64,000 bases of DNA. It comes from Peristeroidobacter agariperforans. Its GTDB lineage: Bacteria > Pseudomonadota > Gammaproteobacteria > Steroidobacterales > Steroidobacteraceae. The stretch is from positions 930,001 to 994,000 of the forward strand of contig NZ_RYFW01000001.1 in the NCBI RefSeq assembly GCF_004138335.1, given 5' to 3'. The notes below the pieces were generated by a model that had not been told where the DNA came from, ran no database searches, and worked only from the letters and a program-made list of their open reading frames with translations. Both the position numbers and the translations under genes were made by a program. This document shows positions 10,709 to 20,535 of the stretch, piece by piece. Within the stretch, counting starts at the first letter, position 1, and every line of letters begins with the position of its first letter.

Positions 10709-10738
10709 GTCGCGCCTTAAAGTCCCCAGCTCCAGCTT

Positions 10739-12910
10739 ATGGACTACGCGTCTTCCATCCTCAACCTGTTACCTACCGGAAGACGCTCGATAGGGGTCAA
10801 CCAGCTGCTCAATAAGCTGGAGACCTACCTGCCCCCCGCGCAGGTCGACCGGATCCGCGACGCTTATGAATTCGGCGCCGAGGCCCACGAGGGCCAGAAG
10901 CGCCTGAGCGGCGAGCCTTACATCGCGCATCCGGTTGCTGTCGCTCACATTCTCGCCGACCTGCACATGGATGCGCCGACCATCGTGGCGGCCATCCTGC
11001 ACGACGTCATCGAGGACACGCCCACGGCCAAGGACGAGATCGCCGAGCGCTTCGGCGCCGATGTCGCGGAGTTGGTCGATGGCGTCTCGAAGCTGGATCA
11101 CATTCAGTTTCGTTCGCGCGCCGAGGCTCAGGCCGAAAGCTTCCGCAAGATGCTGCTCGCCATGGTCCGCGACATTCGCGTGATCATGGTCAAGCTCGCC
11201 GACCGCACGCACAACATGCGCACGCTCGGCTCCGTGCCGCCTGCAAAACGCCGCACCGTTGCGCGCGAGACGCTCGAAATCTACGCGCCGATCGCGAATC
11301 GTCTCGGCATTCACACGGTGAAGTCGGAGCTGGAAGAGCTCGGCTTCAAGGCGCTCTACCCCGGCCGTCATCGCATCATCGAAAAGGCGCTGAAGAAGGC
11401 GCGCGGCAATCAGAAGCAGTTCGTCGGCAAGATCGCGGACAACCTGCGCACCGCGCTCGAGAAAGCACAGGTAAAAGGCCGCGTCGAGGGCCGCGAGAAG
11501 CACCTCTACAGCATCTATCAAAAGATGCGCCGTAAACGCGTGCCGCTATCGTCCATCGTCGACATGTTCGGCTTCCGCATCGTCGTGGACTCGATCGACA
11601 CGTGTTATCGCGCGCTCGGCCTGGTGCACGGTTTGTATCGACCGATGCCGGGACGCTTCAAGGATTACATCGCGATTCCGCGCATCAACGGCTATCAGTC
11701 GTTGCACACGACGCTGTTCGGTCCGAACGGCATGCCCATCGAAGTGCAGATCCGCACCGAAGACATGCATCGCATCGCCGAGTCCGGCATCGCCGCGCAT
11801 TGGCAATACAAATCGGGCGAGGACGGCGGCGACGCGGGCCGCGCCTATCGCGATCGCGCGAGCGAATGGCTGCAGCACCTGATGGAGATGCCCCACAGCG
11901 GCAATTCCGCCGAGGAATTCATGGAGAGCGTCAAGCTCGACCTGTTCCCGGACAAGGTGTACGTCTTCACGCCGCGCGGTGAGATTCGCCGCTTGCCGCG
12001 TAATGCCACGGCAGTGGACTTCGCCTATTCCGTGCACACGGATATCGGCAATCACTGCGTGGCCGCGAAAGTAGATCGCCGCCTCGTCCCCCTGCGGACG
12101 CCGCTGCGTAACGGTCAGACGGTGGAAATCATCACTGCGAAAGGCGCAACGCCGAATCCGGCGTGGGTGAACTTCGTCGTAACGGCGAAAGCGCGCGCGG
12201 CAATTCGTCACTACTTGAAAGGATTGAAACACGGCGAAGCAGTCGAGCTGGGCAAACGGATGCTGAGCCAGGCGCTGCAGGATCTGTCGCTGGTGCTGAA
12301 GAAAATTCCCGAGGAGCGCCTGCAGGCGGCCGCCGCGGAGCTCAATCTCAAAACGCCGGACGAGTTATTCGAAAAGATCGGCCTCGGCGAACGCTTGGCC
12401 GCGCTGGTCGCGCGTCGCTTGTTGCCCGCGGACGGCACCCATCAGCCAGAACCGACCTCGCAAGCCGAGCCGCTCGCCATCGCGGGCACCGAGGGCATGG
12501 TGGTCAGCTACGCGCGCTGCTGCTTCCCGATCCCGAACGATCCGATCATGGCGTACCTGTCGAGCGGCCGAGGCGTCGTGATCCATCGCGAGGCTTGCGG
12601 CAATCTGCGCAACTATCGCAAGCAGCCGGACAAGTGGCTCACGGTTACGTGGCAGCCGAATGTGGATCGCTTGTTCAACGTCGAGGTACGCATCGACGTG
12701 GCGAATCGCATGGGCGTGCTCGCGGCGATTGCCTCGAATATTGCGACGACCGAGACCAACATCGAACACGTTGCGGTCGACGAGCGGGACGGCGACGCGT
12801 CGACGCTGATCTTCGATCTGCAAGTGCGTGACCGTAAGCACCTGGCGCACGTAATCAAAAATCTTCGCAAGATGCCGGAAGTGTTGCGCGTGACCCGAGT
12901 CATTGCCTGA
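10739..12910 (+). CDS. spoT: Bifunctional (p)ppGpp synthetase/hydrolase
   Basis: This RelA/SpoT homologue makes and degrades the stringent-response alarmone. The 723 aa product has an HD hydrolase domain with intact HDVIEDT near residue 98, then the synthetase domain (DMFGFRIVVDS, RFKDYIAIPRINGYQSLHTT, EVQIRTEDMHRIAE). TGS (DKVYVFTPRGEI), a zinc-finger-like segment (SYARCCFPIPND) and a C-terminal ACT domain follow. The intact HD motif and position after rpoZ mark it as SpoT rather than RelA. No degraded active-site residue was noticed. Confidence 0.96.
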   Translation: MDYASSILNLLPTGRRSIGVNQLLNKLETYLPPAQVDRIRDAYEFGAEAHEGQKRLSGEPYIAHPVAVAHILADLHMDAPTIVAAILHDVIEDTPTAKDEIAERFGADVAELVDGVSKLDHIQFRSRAEAQAESFRKMLLAMVRDIRVIMVKLADRTHNMRTLGSVPPAKRRTVARETLEIYAPIANRLGIHTVKSELEELGFKALYPGRHRIIEKALKKARGNQKQFVGKIADNLRTALEKAQVKGRVEGREKHLYSIYQKMRRKRVPLSSIVDMFGFRIVVDSIDTCYRALGLVHGLYRPMPGRFKDYIAIPRINGYQSLHTTLFGPNGMPIEVQIRTEDMHRIAESGIAAHWQYKSGEDGGDAGRAYRDRASEWLQHLMEMPHSGNSAEEFMESVKLDLFPDKVYVFTPRGEIRRLPRNATAVDFAYSVHTDIGNHCVAAKVDRRLVPLRTPLRNGQTVEIITAKGATPNPAWVNFVVTAKARAAIRHYLKGLKHGEAVELGKRMLSQALQDLSLVLKKIPEERLQAAAAELNLKTPDELFEKIGLGERLAALVARRLLPADGTHQPEPTSQAEPLAIAGTEGMVVSYARCCFPIPNDPIMAYLSSGRGVVIHREACGNLRNYRKQPDKWLTVTWQPNVDRLFNVEVRIDVANRMGVLAAIASNIATTETNIEHVAVDERDGDASTLIFDLQVRDRKHLAHVIKNLRKMPEVLRVTRVIA

Positions 12911-13035
12911 CCCGAAGGCTGCGCGACTCAAAGAGCGCGGCCGGTGAAATTCCGCGGGAGAGGCAGTAGCACGGTGGCCATTGCGCGCGAACGCGCGCAA
13001 AATCCGCGCTCCTCGTCAGCAACGGTTGGATCATC

Positions 13036-13419
13036 ATGGCGCGCGAAATCATTGCGACTCCGAACGCTCCCAAGGCCATCGGCACCTATTCCCAGGCGGT
13101 GAAGGTCGGCAAGACCGTCTACGTCTCCGGCCAGATCGCGCTCGATCCAGCGACCGGTGAGATGGTGCAGACCTCGATCGATGCCGAGATCCGCCGCGTG
13201 TTCGACAACCTGAAGGCGATCGTCACGGCGGCCGGCGGCGATTTCTCGCAGGTCACCCGAGCGACGGTGTTCATTCTCGACTTCGGTGTCTTCCCGACCT
13301 TGAACAAGATCATGGCGGAGTATTTCGCCGAGCCGTATCCGTCGCGAGCGACGGTGCAGGTGTCGGCGCTGCCGAAGAATGCGAACGTTGAGATCGATTG
13401 CATCGTCGAGCTCGATTAA
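13036..13419 (+). CDS. ridA: RidA family enamine/imine deaminase
   Basis: RidA hydrolyses reactive enamine and imine intermediates, such as 2-aminoacrylate formed by PLP enzymes, releasing keto acids and ammonia. The 127 aa product has the family features GTYSQAVKVG, VYVSGQIALDPATGEMV, a conserved arginine in ATVFILDFG context and the C-terminal signature ALPKNANVEIDCIVELD. It follows spoT by 125 bp and precedes recG by 60 bp, a common gammaproteobacterial order. Confidence 0.95.
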   Translation: MAREIIATPNAPKAIGTYSQAVKVGKTVYVSGQIALDPATGEMVQTSIDAEIRRVFDNLKAIVTAAGGDFSQVTRATVFILDFGVFPTLNKIMAEYFAEPYPSRATVQVSALPKNANVEIDCIVELD

Positions 13420-13479
13420 GAGTCTGCATCAGCGCTTTCGGCGGCTGGCGGAGCGCCGGCTGCCGTACACTTGCTGTGA

Positions 13480-15606
13480 ATGAGCTCTTCCCCTTCAAAC
13501 AGCAAACGCCCTGACCTGCCCGCGGCGGCGGTGTCGCCGGAGATTCGTCCGGTGACGGCGCTGCGCGGCGTGGGGGATTCGCTCGCGGCCAAGCTGGCGA
13601 AGCTCAATGTCTCGACGATTCAGGATCTGCTGTTCCTGTTGCCGCTGCGGTACGAAGACCGCACTCAGGTCATTCCTATCGGCTCATTGAGTCATGGCGA
13701 TCGCGCCGTCGTCGAAGGCGAAGTGCAGCTTGCTGAAATCGCATTCCGCGGACGGCGCCAACTCCTATGTCGTATCGGCGATGGCTCCGGCTGGCTGACG
13801 CTGCGCTTCTTTCATTTCAGCAACTCACAACACGAGCAGATGAGCCGTGGCACGCGCTTGCGTTGCTACGGAGAGGTCCGGCGAGGGCCGGGCGGGCTCG
13901 AGATCGTGCACCCGGAATATCGGCGTGTCGCCAGCGACGCGGTGACGGCGAACGAGGATGTGCTCACGCCGATCTATCCGTTGACCGAAGGCGTGCAGCA
14001 AGGTCGCCTGCGGCAACTCACTGCAATGGCGCTGCGTGAGTTCGCCAATCGAACCGTGCAGGACTGGGTGCCGCCGGCAGTGCTTGCGCAACTGAAATTG
14101 CCGCCGCTGCGTGAAGCGCTTCAGTACGTTCATCGGCCGCCGCCGGATGCGGATCTCGAGTTGCTGGCGGCGGGACAGCATCCGATGCAGCGACGTCTCG
14201 CGTTCGAGGAACTGCTCGCGCATCAGCTGAGCTTGCGATTACTGCGACGTGAGATTCAGCGCGATCCCGGCTGGCAGTTCACCGTCGGCGAGCCGCTCAT
14301 CGATCGTTTTCTCCAGAGTCTGCCTTTCAAACCGACCGGCGCGCAGACGCGCGCCTGGCGTGATATCGAGCGTGATCTTTCGCAGTCGAGCCCGATGCTT
14401 CGCTTGGTTCAAGGCGACGTGGGTTGCGGCAAGACGTTGGTCGCCGCGCTAGCAGCGCTGCGAGCGGTTGAAGCGGGCTTTCAGGTCGCGGTCATGGCGC
14501 CGACCGAACTGCTCGCCGAGCAGCACGCTCGCAATTTCACAAACTGGCTGGCGCCGCTCGAGTTATTTCCGGCGTTGATCACCGGCAAGCGCACGGCCGC
14601 GGCGCGTGCGAGATCGTTGGCGGATCTGGCGTCGGGCGAAGCGAAGATCGCGATCGGCACGCACGCGTTGTTCCAACAGGAAGTCGAGTTTCGACGACTC
14701 GGCCTGGTGATCGTCGATGAGCAGCACCGTTTCGGTGTGCACCAACGTTTGCTGCTGCGGGAAAAAGGCCTGGCTTCCGGGCGCTATCCGCATCAGCTCA
14801 TCATGACGGCGACGCCGATTCCGCGGACGCTGGCGATGACCGCCTACGCCGACCTGGATGTTTCCGTGATCGATGAACTGCCGCCCGGGCGCACGCCGGT
14901 GAAGACCGTCGCGCTGCCCGAGAATCGGCGCGATGAAGTCGTGTTGAGGATTCGCGATGCGTGTCGGCAGAGGCGCCAGGCGTATTGGGTCTGCCCGCTC
15001 ATCGAAGAATCCGAGCAACTCGAGGCGCAAGCCGCCGAAGACACGGTCACCGCACTGGCCGAGGCGCTGCAGGAGTTGAAGGTCGGGCTGGTTCATGGCC
15101 GCATGTCGCCCAAAGAGAAAGATGCGGTGATGGGGCGCTTCAAGGAAGGCGCGATCGATCTGCTGGTGGCGACGACGGTCATCGAAGTCGGCGTCGACGT
15201 GCCGAATGCGAGTTTGATGGTCATCGAGAATGCTGAACGCATGGGCCTGGCGCAGCTCCATCAGCTGCGCGGACGCGTCGGGCGAGGCGCGGCGGAGAGC
15301 ACGTGTGTGCTGCTGTATCGGACACCGCTGACGGAGGTGGCGCGTGAGCGTTTATCCGTCATGCGAGCGACCAACGATGGCTTCGAGATTTCCCGTCGCG
15401 ACCTGGAATTGCGCGGACCCGGCGAGCTGCTGGGCACGAAACAGACCGGCCTGATGCAAATGCGCGTGGCGGAACTGGTGCGAGATGCCGATTTGCTGCC
15501 GAAAGTTCAGGAAGTGGCGGAATTGATGCTCAAGGAAAATGAGGCCAACATAGCGCCGCTGTTGCGGCGCTGGATTGGACAGGGCGAAAGGTTCGGCAAG
15601 GTTTAA
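13480..15606 (+). CDS. recG: ATP-dependent DNA helicase RecG
   Basis: RecG is a double-stranded DNA translocase that remodels stalled forks, Holliday junctions and R-loops. The 708 aa product has an N-terminal wedge/OB domain (TALRGVGDSLAAKLAKL near residue 28). The helicase core follows with Walker A GDVGCGKT, motif Ia APTELLAEQH, DEQH motif II, TATPIPRT motif III and QLRGRVGRG motif VI. Length and motif order are complete. ubiA begins 12 bp downstream on the same strand. Confidence 0.97.
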   Translation: MSSSPSNSKRPDLPAAAVSPEIRPVTALRGVGDSLAAKLAKLNVSTIQDLLFLLPLRYEDRTQVIPIGSLSHGDRAVVEGEVQLAEIAFRGRRQLLCRIGDGSGWLTLRFFHFSNSQHEQMSRGTRLRCYGEVRRGPGGLEIVHPEYRRVASDAVTANEDVLTPIYPLTEGVQQGRLRQLTAMALREFANRTVQDWVPPAVLAQLKLPPLREALQYVHRPPPDADLELLAAGQHPMQRRLAFEELLAHQLSLRLLRREIQRDPGWQFTVGEPLIDRFLQSLPFKPTGAQTRAWRDIERDLSQSSPMLRLVQGDVGCGKTLVAALAALRAVEAGFQVAVMAPTELLAEQHARNFTNWLAPLELFPALITGKRTAAARARSLADLASGEAKIAIGTHALFQQEVEFRRLGLVIVDEQHRFGVHQRLLLREKGLASGRYPHQLIMTATPIPRTLAMTAYADLDVSVIDELPPGRTPVKTVALPENRRDEVVLRIRDACRQRRQAYWVCPLIEESEQLEAQAAEDTVTALAEALQELKVGLVHGRMSPKEKDAVMGRFKEGAIDLLVATTVIEVGVDVPNASLMVIENAERMGLAQLHQLRGRVGRGAAESTCVLLYRTPLTEVARERLSVMRATNDGFEISRRDLELRGPGELLGTKQTGLMQMRVAELVRDADLLPKVQEVAELMLKENEANIAPLLRRWIGQGERFGKV

Positions 15607-15618
15607 ACGGTCAGGTTC

Positions 15619-17634
15619 GTGGCAGATTCACAAAACGCGCATAACCCGGATAAGACGCAGCCGCTGGAAGCGACGCCAGCCGCGCCGAAGTCCCCGCCTG
15701 CGCAGATGGATATGCTGAAGCCGGCGCCGCCGGCCAAGCACAACCTGGACAAGACTCAGCCGCTGCACGTCATTCCGCCGCCACCGACGCCTCAAGAGAT
15801 CGCGAAGTCAGCAGCGGCCACGACGGCAGAGAGTCACGCTCCAGAGAAGGCGCAGCCGTTAAATGTGACTCCGCCAGCGACTGCTATCGCCGCACCTGCG
15901 CATCACGAAGTGCCGCCGTCGGGAGCGGAGCACAAGCCGGATAAGACGCTGCCGCCGAACGCGGGTTCGACAACCGCGGCTCCCGCGGTAGCTCCACCTG
16001 CACCGACTCAAGCCAAGCGCCGACCGGAGAAGTCACAGTCGGGCACAGCGTCGTCGACACCGCAGAACGAAGCAGCAAAAACGCCGGCCAGTGCAAATAC
16101 AGTTGCGCCGCCGCCAGCGTCGGAGACTGAAGGTGCCAGCGCGTCGCCTGCTCCACCGCCGGCACATCACCTAAATGCGAAGGCGCCCGCGACACCGCCA
16201 GTAGCTGCTCCAACGCCACACACGGAACTAGCAAACGCGTCGCCGGCTCCGTCGGCGACACATCATGCGAACGTGAAGGCTCCAGCGTCTTCCGACGCAG
16301 CGACAGCGTCGACGCCGCCGCGAAGCGAGCCGCCGAAGCCGGTATCTTCGGCCACGCCAGCGACACATCAAGCGAGCGCGAGGACACCGTCGCCGGTTGT
16401 AACGCCGCCGCCAAGGACTCTGGCGTCGTCGAGCGCGCCTGCGCCGTCTCAAAGCGACGCGACGAAAGCGCCGAGTTCACCAGTCACGCCGCTGCAAGAA
16501 CCAGCGCCGTCTCACAGCGGGGCGACGAAGGCGCCGAGTTCACCGGCCACGCCGCCGCAAGAACCTGCGCCCTCTCAACGCGACTACATCAAAACCGTCG
16601 CGATGATGGCCTCACCATCGACACAGACGCCCGCGTCGCCGCCTCCTGAGCCGATACCGCCGCCTGACATCGAACAACTGCGCGCCCCTCAGCCATTGGC
16701 GCCGCTCCGCCAGCGCCTGCAATGGCTAGGGCACAAGCTTGCGTCCACTACCTTCGTCACCGAAATCCTTCCAGGCGCGGCGGCGAAGTTACACGCTTAT
16801 GCGGCGCTGACGAGGCTCAACAAACCGATCGGCATCTGGCTGCTGTTGTGGCCCGTGCTCTGGGCACTGTGGCTGTCGTCCGGCGGCAAACCGGATCCTC
16901 ACGTTTTCATCGTCTTCGTGCTCGGCACGGTGCTTACTCGCTCCGCCGGCTGCGCCATCAATGATTTTGCCGATCGCAACTTCGACGGCCACGTGAAGCG
17001 CACCAAAGATCGTCCGTTGGTGACTGGCGCAGTCGATCCGATGGAAGCAATCGGGCTGTGCGCGGGACTGGGGTTGATCGCGTTGGGCCTGGCTTTGACG
17101 CTCAATCAGCTCGCGCAGTTGCTGACGCTGATCGGCGGCGTGCTGGTGCTCACTTATCCGTTCTTCAAACGTTTCTTTCCGATGCCGCAGGCTTATCTCG
17201 GCATCGCCTTCACCTGGTCAGTGCCGATGGCGTATGCCGCACAGACGGGCGCCGTACCGCGCCCGGCCATCGTGATGTTCATGGCCGGGCTGTTGTGGAC
17301 GGTGGCTTACGACACGATGTACGCGATGGTGGATCGCGAGGACGACAAGAAGCTCGGCATTCGGTCCAGCGCCATTCTGTTCGGCGACGCCGATCGTTTC
17401 ATCATCGGCATCATGCAGCTGATGACCCTGCTCGGCCTCTGGCTGATCGGGCACGAGATGGAGCTGGGCCTGTGGTATGGGTTGGGGCTGGCGTTCGCAG
17501 CGATGTTTGCTCTGTATGAGCAGTTCCTGATTCGCCGCCGCAAGCCCGAGGATTGTTTCAAGGCCTTCCTCAACAACAACTACTTCGGCATGTCGGTGTT
17601 CATCGGCATCGTGCTGGAATATACGTTTCGGTGA
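15619..17634 (+). CDS. ubiA: 4-hydroxybenzoate polyprenyltransferase with long repeat-rich N-terminal extension
   Basis: The C-terminal part (about residues 390-671) is a complete UbiA, the membrane enzyme that prenylates 4-hydroxybenzoate in ubiquinone synthesis. It has multiple membrane helices and both Asp-rich motifs (NDFADRNFD near residue 449, YAMVDREDD near 568). The first roughly 385 residues are a Pro/Ala/Ser/Thr-rich, probably disordered extension, opened by a GTG start. In it a [DE]K[TSA][QL]P-like motif recurs at residues 11, 44, 76, 108 and 137, and two tandem 21-residue repeats occur later. Typical UbiA is about 290 aa. An internal start (Met-Met near residue 329) cannot be excluded, but I see no ribosome-binding site there. 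Confidence 0.9.
   Translation: MADSQNAHNPDKTQPLEATPAAPKSPPAQMDMLKPAPPAKHNLDKTQPLHVIPPPPTPQEIAKSAAATTAESHAPEKAQPLNVTPPATAIAAPAHHEVPPSGAEHKPDKTLPPNAGSTTAAPAVAPPAPTQAKRRPEKSQSGTASSTPQNEAAKTPASANTVAPPPASETEGASASPAPPPAHHLNAKAPATPPVAAPTPHTELANASPAPSATHHANVKAPASSDAATASTPPRSEPPKPVSSATPATHQASARTPSPVVTPPPRTLASSSAPAPSQSDATKAPSSPVTPLQEPAPSHSGATKAPSSPATPPQEPAPSQRDYIKTVAMMASPSTQTPASPPPEPIPPPDIEQLRAPQPLAPLRQRLQWLGHKLASTTFVTEILPGAAAKLHAYAALTRLNKPIGIWLLLWPVLWALWLSSGGKPDPHVFIVFVLGTVLTRSAGCAINDFADRNFDGHVKRTKDRPLVTGAVDPMEAIGLCAGLGLIALGLALTLNQLAQLLTLIGGVLVLTYPFFKRFFPMPQAYLGIAFTWSVPMAYAAQTGAVPRPAIVMFMAGLLWTVAYDTMYAMVDREDDKKLGIRSSAILFGDADRFIIGIMQLMTLLGLWLIGHEMELGLWYGLGLAFAAMFALYEQFLIRRRKPEDCFKAFLNNNYFGMSVFIGIVLEYTFR
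16442..16567 (+). repeat. Two tandem 63 bp repeats within the ubiA extension
   Basis: Two adjacent 63 bp units encode near-identical 21-residue blocks of the form APS..ATKAPSSP.TP.QEP, and a third partial unit (APSQ) follows. They differ at several mainly synonymous or conservative positions, so the duplication is not brand new. The unit length keeps the frame. Confidence 0.8.
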
Positions 17635-17651
17635 TGCGATTAGCAGGATGA

Positions 17652-18392
17652 TCACTTCCGCTCGGCCCGAGCGACCGCCCACACTTCGATCCACTCCACC
17701 CCTGCCGCGCGCAGCACTTTCGAGATTTCATTGGCGGTGCTGCCAGTCGTAACCACGTCGTCGACGATTGCGACATGCCTCGCCGTGAGCGGCGCCGTCA
17801 ACGCAAAGGCACGCTGGGTATTCTTGAGCCGTTCATTCCGATCCAGCGACGCCTGTTCCTGCGTTTCGCGATGACGCACAACCAGATGACTGCTCACTGT
17901 CAGCCCGAGCGACCTGCACACGGGCAACGCGAGCTCGCGCGCCTGGTTGAAACCCCGTTCGCGATATCGCGCGAGACCGAGTGGCACGGGAATGACCAAC
18001 TCGGGCCGCGTTTCGCGTCGGGACAGATGCCGGGCCAGAAGCTGCCCGAGGATTCGTCCATACACGAGCTCGCGGCGGTACTTCAGCCCCTGAATCATGC
18101 GATCGACCGGAAAGGCGTAACGAAAGGGCGCGACGCAGGCATCGAACACCGGCGGCCGCTGCAGACAGCGGCCACACAGCGTCAGCCCGGAATGCACAGC
18201 CGGCAACGGCTCGGCGCAGTGCTCGCAGGCATTGTCATTCAGCGGCAGATCGCCCGCGCAACCGGCGCACAGATCCAGATTTTCCCGATCGGGAGCGCAG
18301 GATTGCCCGCACAGTGCGCAGCGGCGTGGCCATACGCAGCGTGCGGCCGCGCCGGCCCATCGGCCGATAATGTCGACTCGGATTCCCAACAT
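17652..18392 (-). CDS. comF: ComF family protein (phosphoribosyltransferase-like)
   Basis: ComF-type proteins couple a zinc-finger N-domain to a PRT-fold domain and are needed for natural transformation in competent bacteria; E. coli GntX is a relative. From the ATG at 18392 the product is 246 aa. It has four Cys pairs (CALCGQSC, CAGC, CEHC, CGRC), then VIPVPL and the PRPP loop VDDVVTTGST near the C-terminus. The open frame extends further upstream, but the homologous region starts here. It is divergent from bioB and convergent with ubiA. Confidence 0.92.
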   Translation of the reverse strand: MLGIRVDIIGRWAGAAARCVWPRRCALCGQSCAPDRENLDLCAGCAGDLPLNDNACEHCAEPLPAVHSGLTLCGRCLQRPPVFDACVAPFRYAFPVDRMIQGLKYRRELVYGRILGQLLARHLSRRETRPELVIPVPLGLARYRERGFNQARELALPVCRSLGLTVSSHLVVRHRETQEQASLDRNERLKNTQRAFALTAPLTARHVAIVDDVVTTGSTANEISKVLRAAGVEWIEVWAVARAERK

Positions 18393-18515
18393 CGGTTGAC
18401 AGGCTTCCCGGCGGCCACGAATACTCAGTCCGTGATGACTGACCCTGCGTGACGGCCAAACGGGAGCATGGAGCTGCCGAGCCGCGCGCAGCGCCCGAAT
18501 AAATTGAGGTTTGCC

Positions 18516-19580
18516 GTGGAAATGACCCGTTCCGAAGCCGTCCGCAACGCTACGCTGGTCGATCGCCTGGGTGCCGTGCGCACCGATTGGACGCTGGCGG
18601 AAGTGCGCGAACTGTTCGCGCTGCCGTTCTCCGATCTGATCTATCACGCGCAACGCGTGCACCGCTTGTACTTCGACCCGAACCAGGTGCAGATCAGCAC
18701 GCTGCTGTCGATCAAGACCGGCGCGTGCCCGGAAGACTGCTCCTATTGCTCGCAGAGCATCCGCTTCGAGACCGGTTTGAAATCCGAGCCGCTGATGGAT
18801 CTCGACGATGTGATGGAGAAGGCGCGCGCAGCGAAGGCGAATGGCGCGACTCGCTTCTGCATGGGCGCGGCATATCGCAGCCCGAAGCCCAAGCAACTCG
18901 CGCAGATCGCCGAGATGATCAAAGGCGTGCGCGCGATGGGAATGGAAACGTGCGTGACGCTCGGGATGCTGACGCCGGAACAGGCGCATCAGCTCAAGGA
19001 CGCGGGATTGGATTACTACAATCACAATCTGGATACGTCCGAGTCTCACTATAAGAAGGTGATCACGACGCGTACCTATCAGGATCGTCTCGACACGCTC
19101 GAAGCCGTGCGCAACGCGGGTATCAACGTGTGTTGCGGCGGCATTCTCGGCCTGGGCGAGAAGGAGCAGGATCGCGCGGAGCTGTTACATACACTCGCGA
19201 CGCTGCCTCAACATCCGGACAGCGTGCCGATCAACCAGCTCATGCAGGTCCCGGGCACACCGCTGTACGGCGCGGAGAAACCAGATGGGGTGGATTTCGT
19301 ACGCGTGATTGCAGTCGCTCGCTTGCTGATGCCGAAGGCGCACGTGCGCTTGTCCGCCGGCCGCTCGGGCATGAGCGACGAAACGCAGGCGCTCGCCTTC
19401 CTCGCTGGCGCGAACTCGATTTTCTACGGCGACAAGTTGCTGACGACGGAAAATCCCGAAGAGGACAAGGACCGCCAGCTGTTCGCCAAGCTCGGCATCA
19501 CGCCCGAGCCACTGGCCGAACAAAGCGCTCCGACTTGCTCGCGGCGTTTAGAGGACGAGCAGCTCGCCATTAGCGGGTAA
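18516..19580 (+). CDS. bioB: Biotin synthase
   Basis: BioB is a radical-SAM enzyme that inserts sulfur into dethiobiotin. The radical-SAM cluster motif is [10 protein letters not shown], and [15 protein letters not shown] precedes it as in E. coli BioB. I chose GTG at 18516 because a GAGG box at 18506-18509 lies 6 nt upstream, giving 354 aa. ATG at 18522 and an upstream ATG at 18468 are alternatives. bioC follows after 1 bp; bioA, bioD, bioF and bioH are not in the window. The C-terminus carries a short, variable tail. Confidence 0.95.
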   Translation: MEMTRSEAVRNATLVDRLGAVRTDWTLAEVRELFALPFSDLIYHAQRVHRLYFDPNQVQISTLLSIKTGACPEDCSYCSQSIRFETGLKSEPLMDLDDVMEKARAAKANGATRFCMGAAYRSPKPKQLAQIAEMIKGVRAMGMETCVTLGMLTPEQAHQLKDAGLDYYNHNLDTSESHYKKVITTRTYQDRLDTLEAVRNAGINVCCGGILGLGEKEQDRAELLHTLATLPQHPDSVPINQLMQVPGTPLYGAEKPDGVDFVRVIAVARLLMPKAHVRLSAGRSGMSDETQALAFLAGANSIFYGDKLLTTENPEEDKDRQLFAKLGITPEPLAEQSAPTCSRRLEDEQLAISG

Positions 19581-19581
19581 G

Positions 19582-20469
19582 ATGCGTCGGGCCATGTTGC
19601 CCGATGAGTTCTATCTCGATCCCGCGCTCGTTCGCCGCTCCTTCGACCAGGCCGCGAAAACTTACGACGCCGCGGCCGTTGTGCCGGCCGAAATCCGCAA
19701 TCGCCTGCTCGAACGGCTCGATTTCGTAAAGCTGCAGCCGAAGGTCGTACTCGACCTCGGCGCGGGCACCGGGCACGGGAGCAAAGCGCTCAAGCATCGC
19801 TACAAGACCGCCGAGGTCGTCGCCATCGATCTCGCGCCGCGCATGCTGACGGAAGCCGATCGGCAGCAAAGCTGGTTGCGCAAATTCCATCGGGTGGCCG
19901 CCGACGCGCATCGACTTCCGGTCAAAGACGCCAGCGCCCAGCTGGTCTTCAGCAACCTGATGCTGGAGTGGTGCCACGACCCCGACGTCGTGTTTCAGGA
20001 AATCCGCCGGGTCCTGCAACCGGGCGGGCTGCTGACCTTCGCCACCCTGGGGCCGGACACTTTGCGCGAATTGCGCGAGGGTTGGCGAAAAATCGACGCC
20101 CACCCCCACGTTCATCGCTTTATCGACATGCACGACCTGGGCGATGCGCTGATGCGCGCCGGACTGGCGGAGCCGGTCATGGACACCGAGCGGCTGACGA
20201 TAACTTACCCCCACCTCGATGCGTTGCTGACCGAGCTGGTCGCCAGCGGCTCGAGCAATCTGGCCCACGGCCGGGCGCGCGGACTGACTGCCAAAAGCCG
20301 GATCGAGTCCCTGCGACAAGCGGTCCGGCCGGCCCAGGAACAGGCCGCACTACCCGTCTCCGTCGAAGTGGTCTACGGTCATGCCTGGGCGGGCGAGCTG
20401 CGTCCGCGCTCACGTTCGGGGGGTGAAGTGCGCATTCCAGTGAGCAACGTCACCCGATTGAAGCGTTAA
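19582..20469 (+). CDS. bioC: Malonyl-ACP O-methyltransferase BioC
   Basis: BioC methylates the free carboxyl of malonyl-ACP so that fatty-acid synthesis can build the pimeloyl moiety of biotin. The 295 aa product has SAM motif I DLGAGTGHGSKAL, acidic residue D in VVAIDLAPRML, and LVFSNLMLEWCHDP, which matches BioC well. The N-terminal RRSFDQAAKTYDAAA segment is also characteristic. It lies 1 bp after bioB. A start at 19594 is an alternative to 19582. Confidence 0.92.
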   Translation: MRRAMLPDEFYLDPALVRRSFDQAAKTYDAAAVVPAEIRNRLLERLDFVKLQPKVVLDLGAGTGHGSKALKHRYKTAEVVAIDLAPRMLTEADRQQSWLRKFHRVAADAHRLPVKDASAQLVFSNLMLEWCHDPDVVFQEIRRVLQPGGLLTFATLGPDTLRELREGWRKIDAHPHVHRFIDMHDLGDALMRAGLAEPVMDTERLTITYPHLDALLTELVASGSSNLAHGRARGLTAKSRIESLRQAVRPAQEQAALPVSVEVVYGHAWAGELRPRSRSGGEVRIPVSNVTRLKR

Positions 20470-20535
20470 ATTTTTAGAGATCGACCCATAGCATCGATAA
20501 CGAAAATGTAGCTCTTTGGCAAAATTATCTACACG

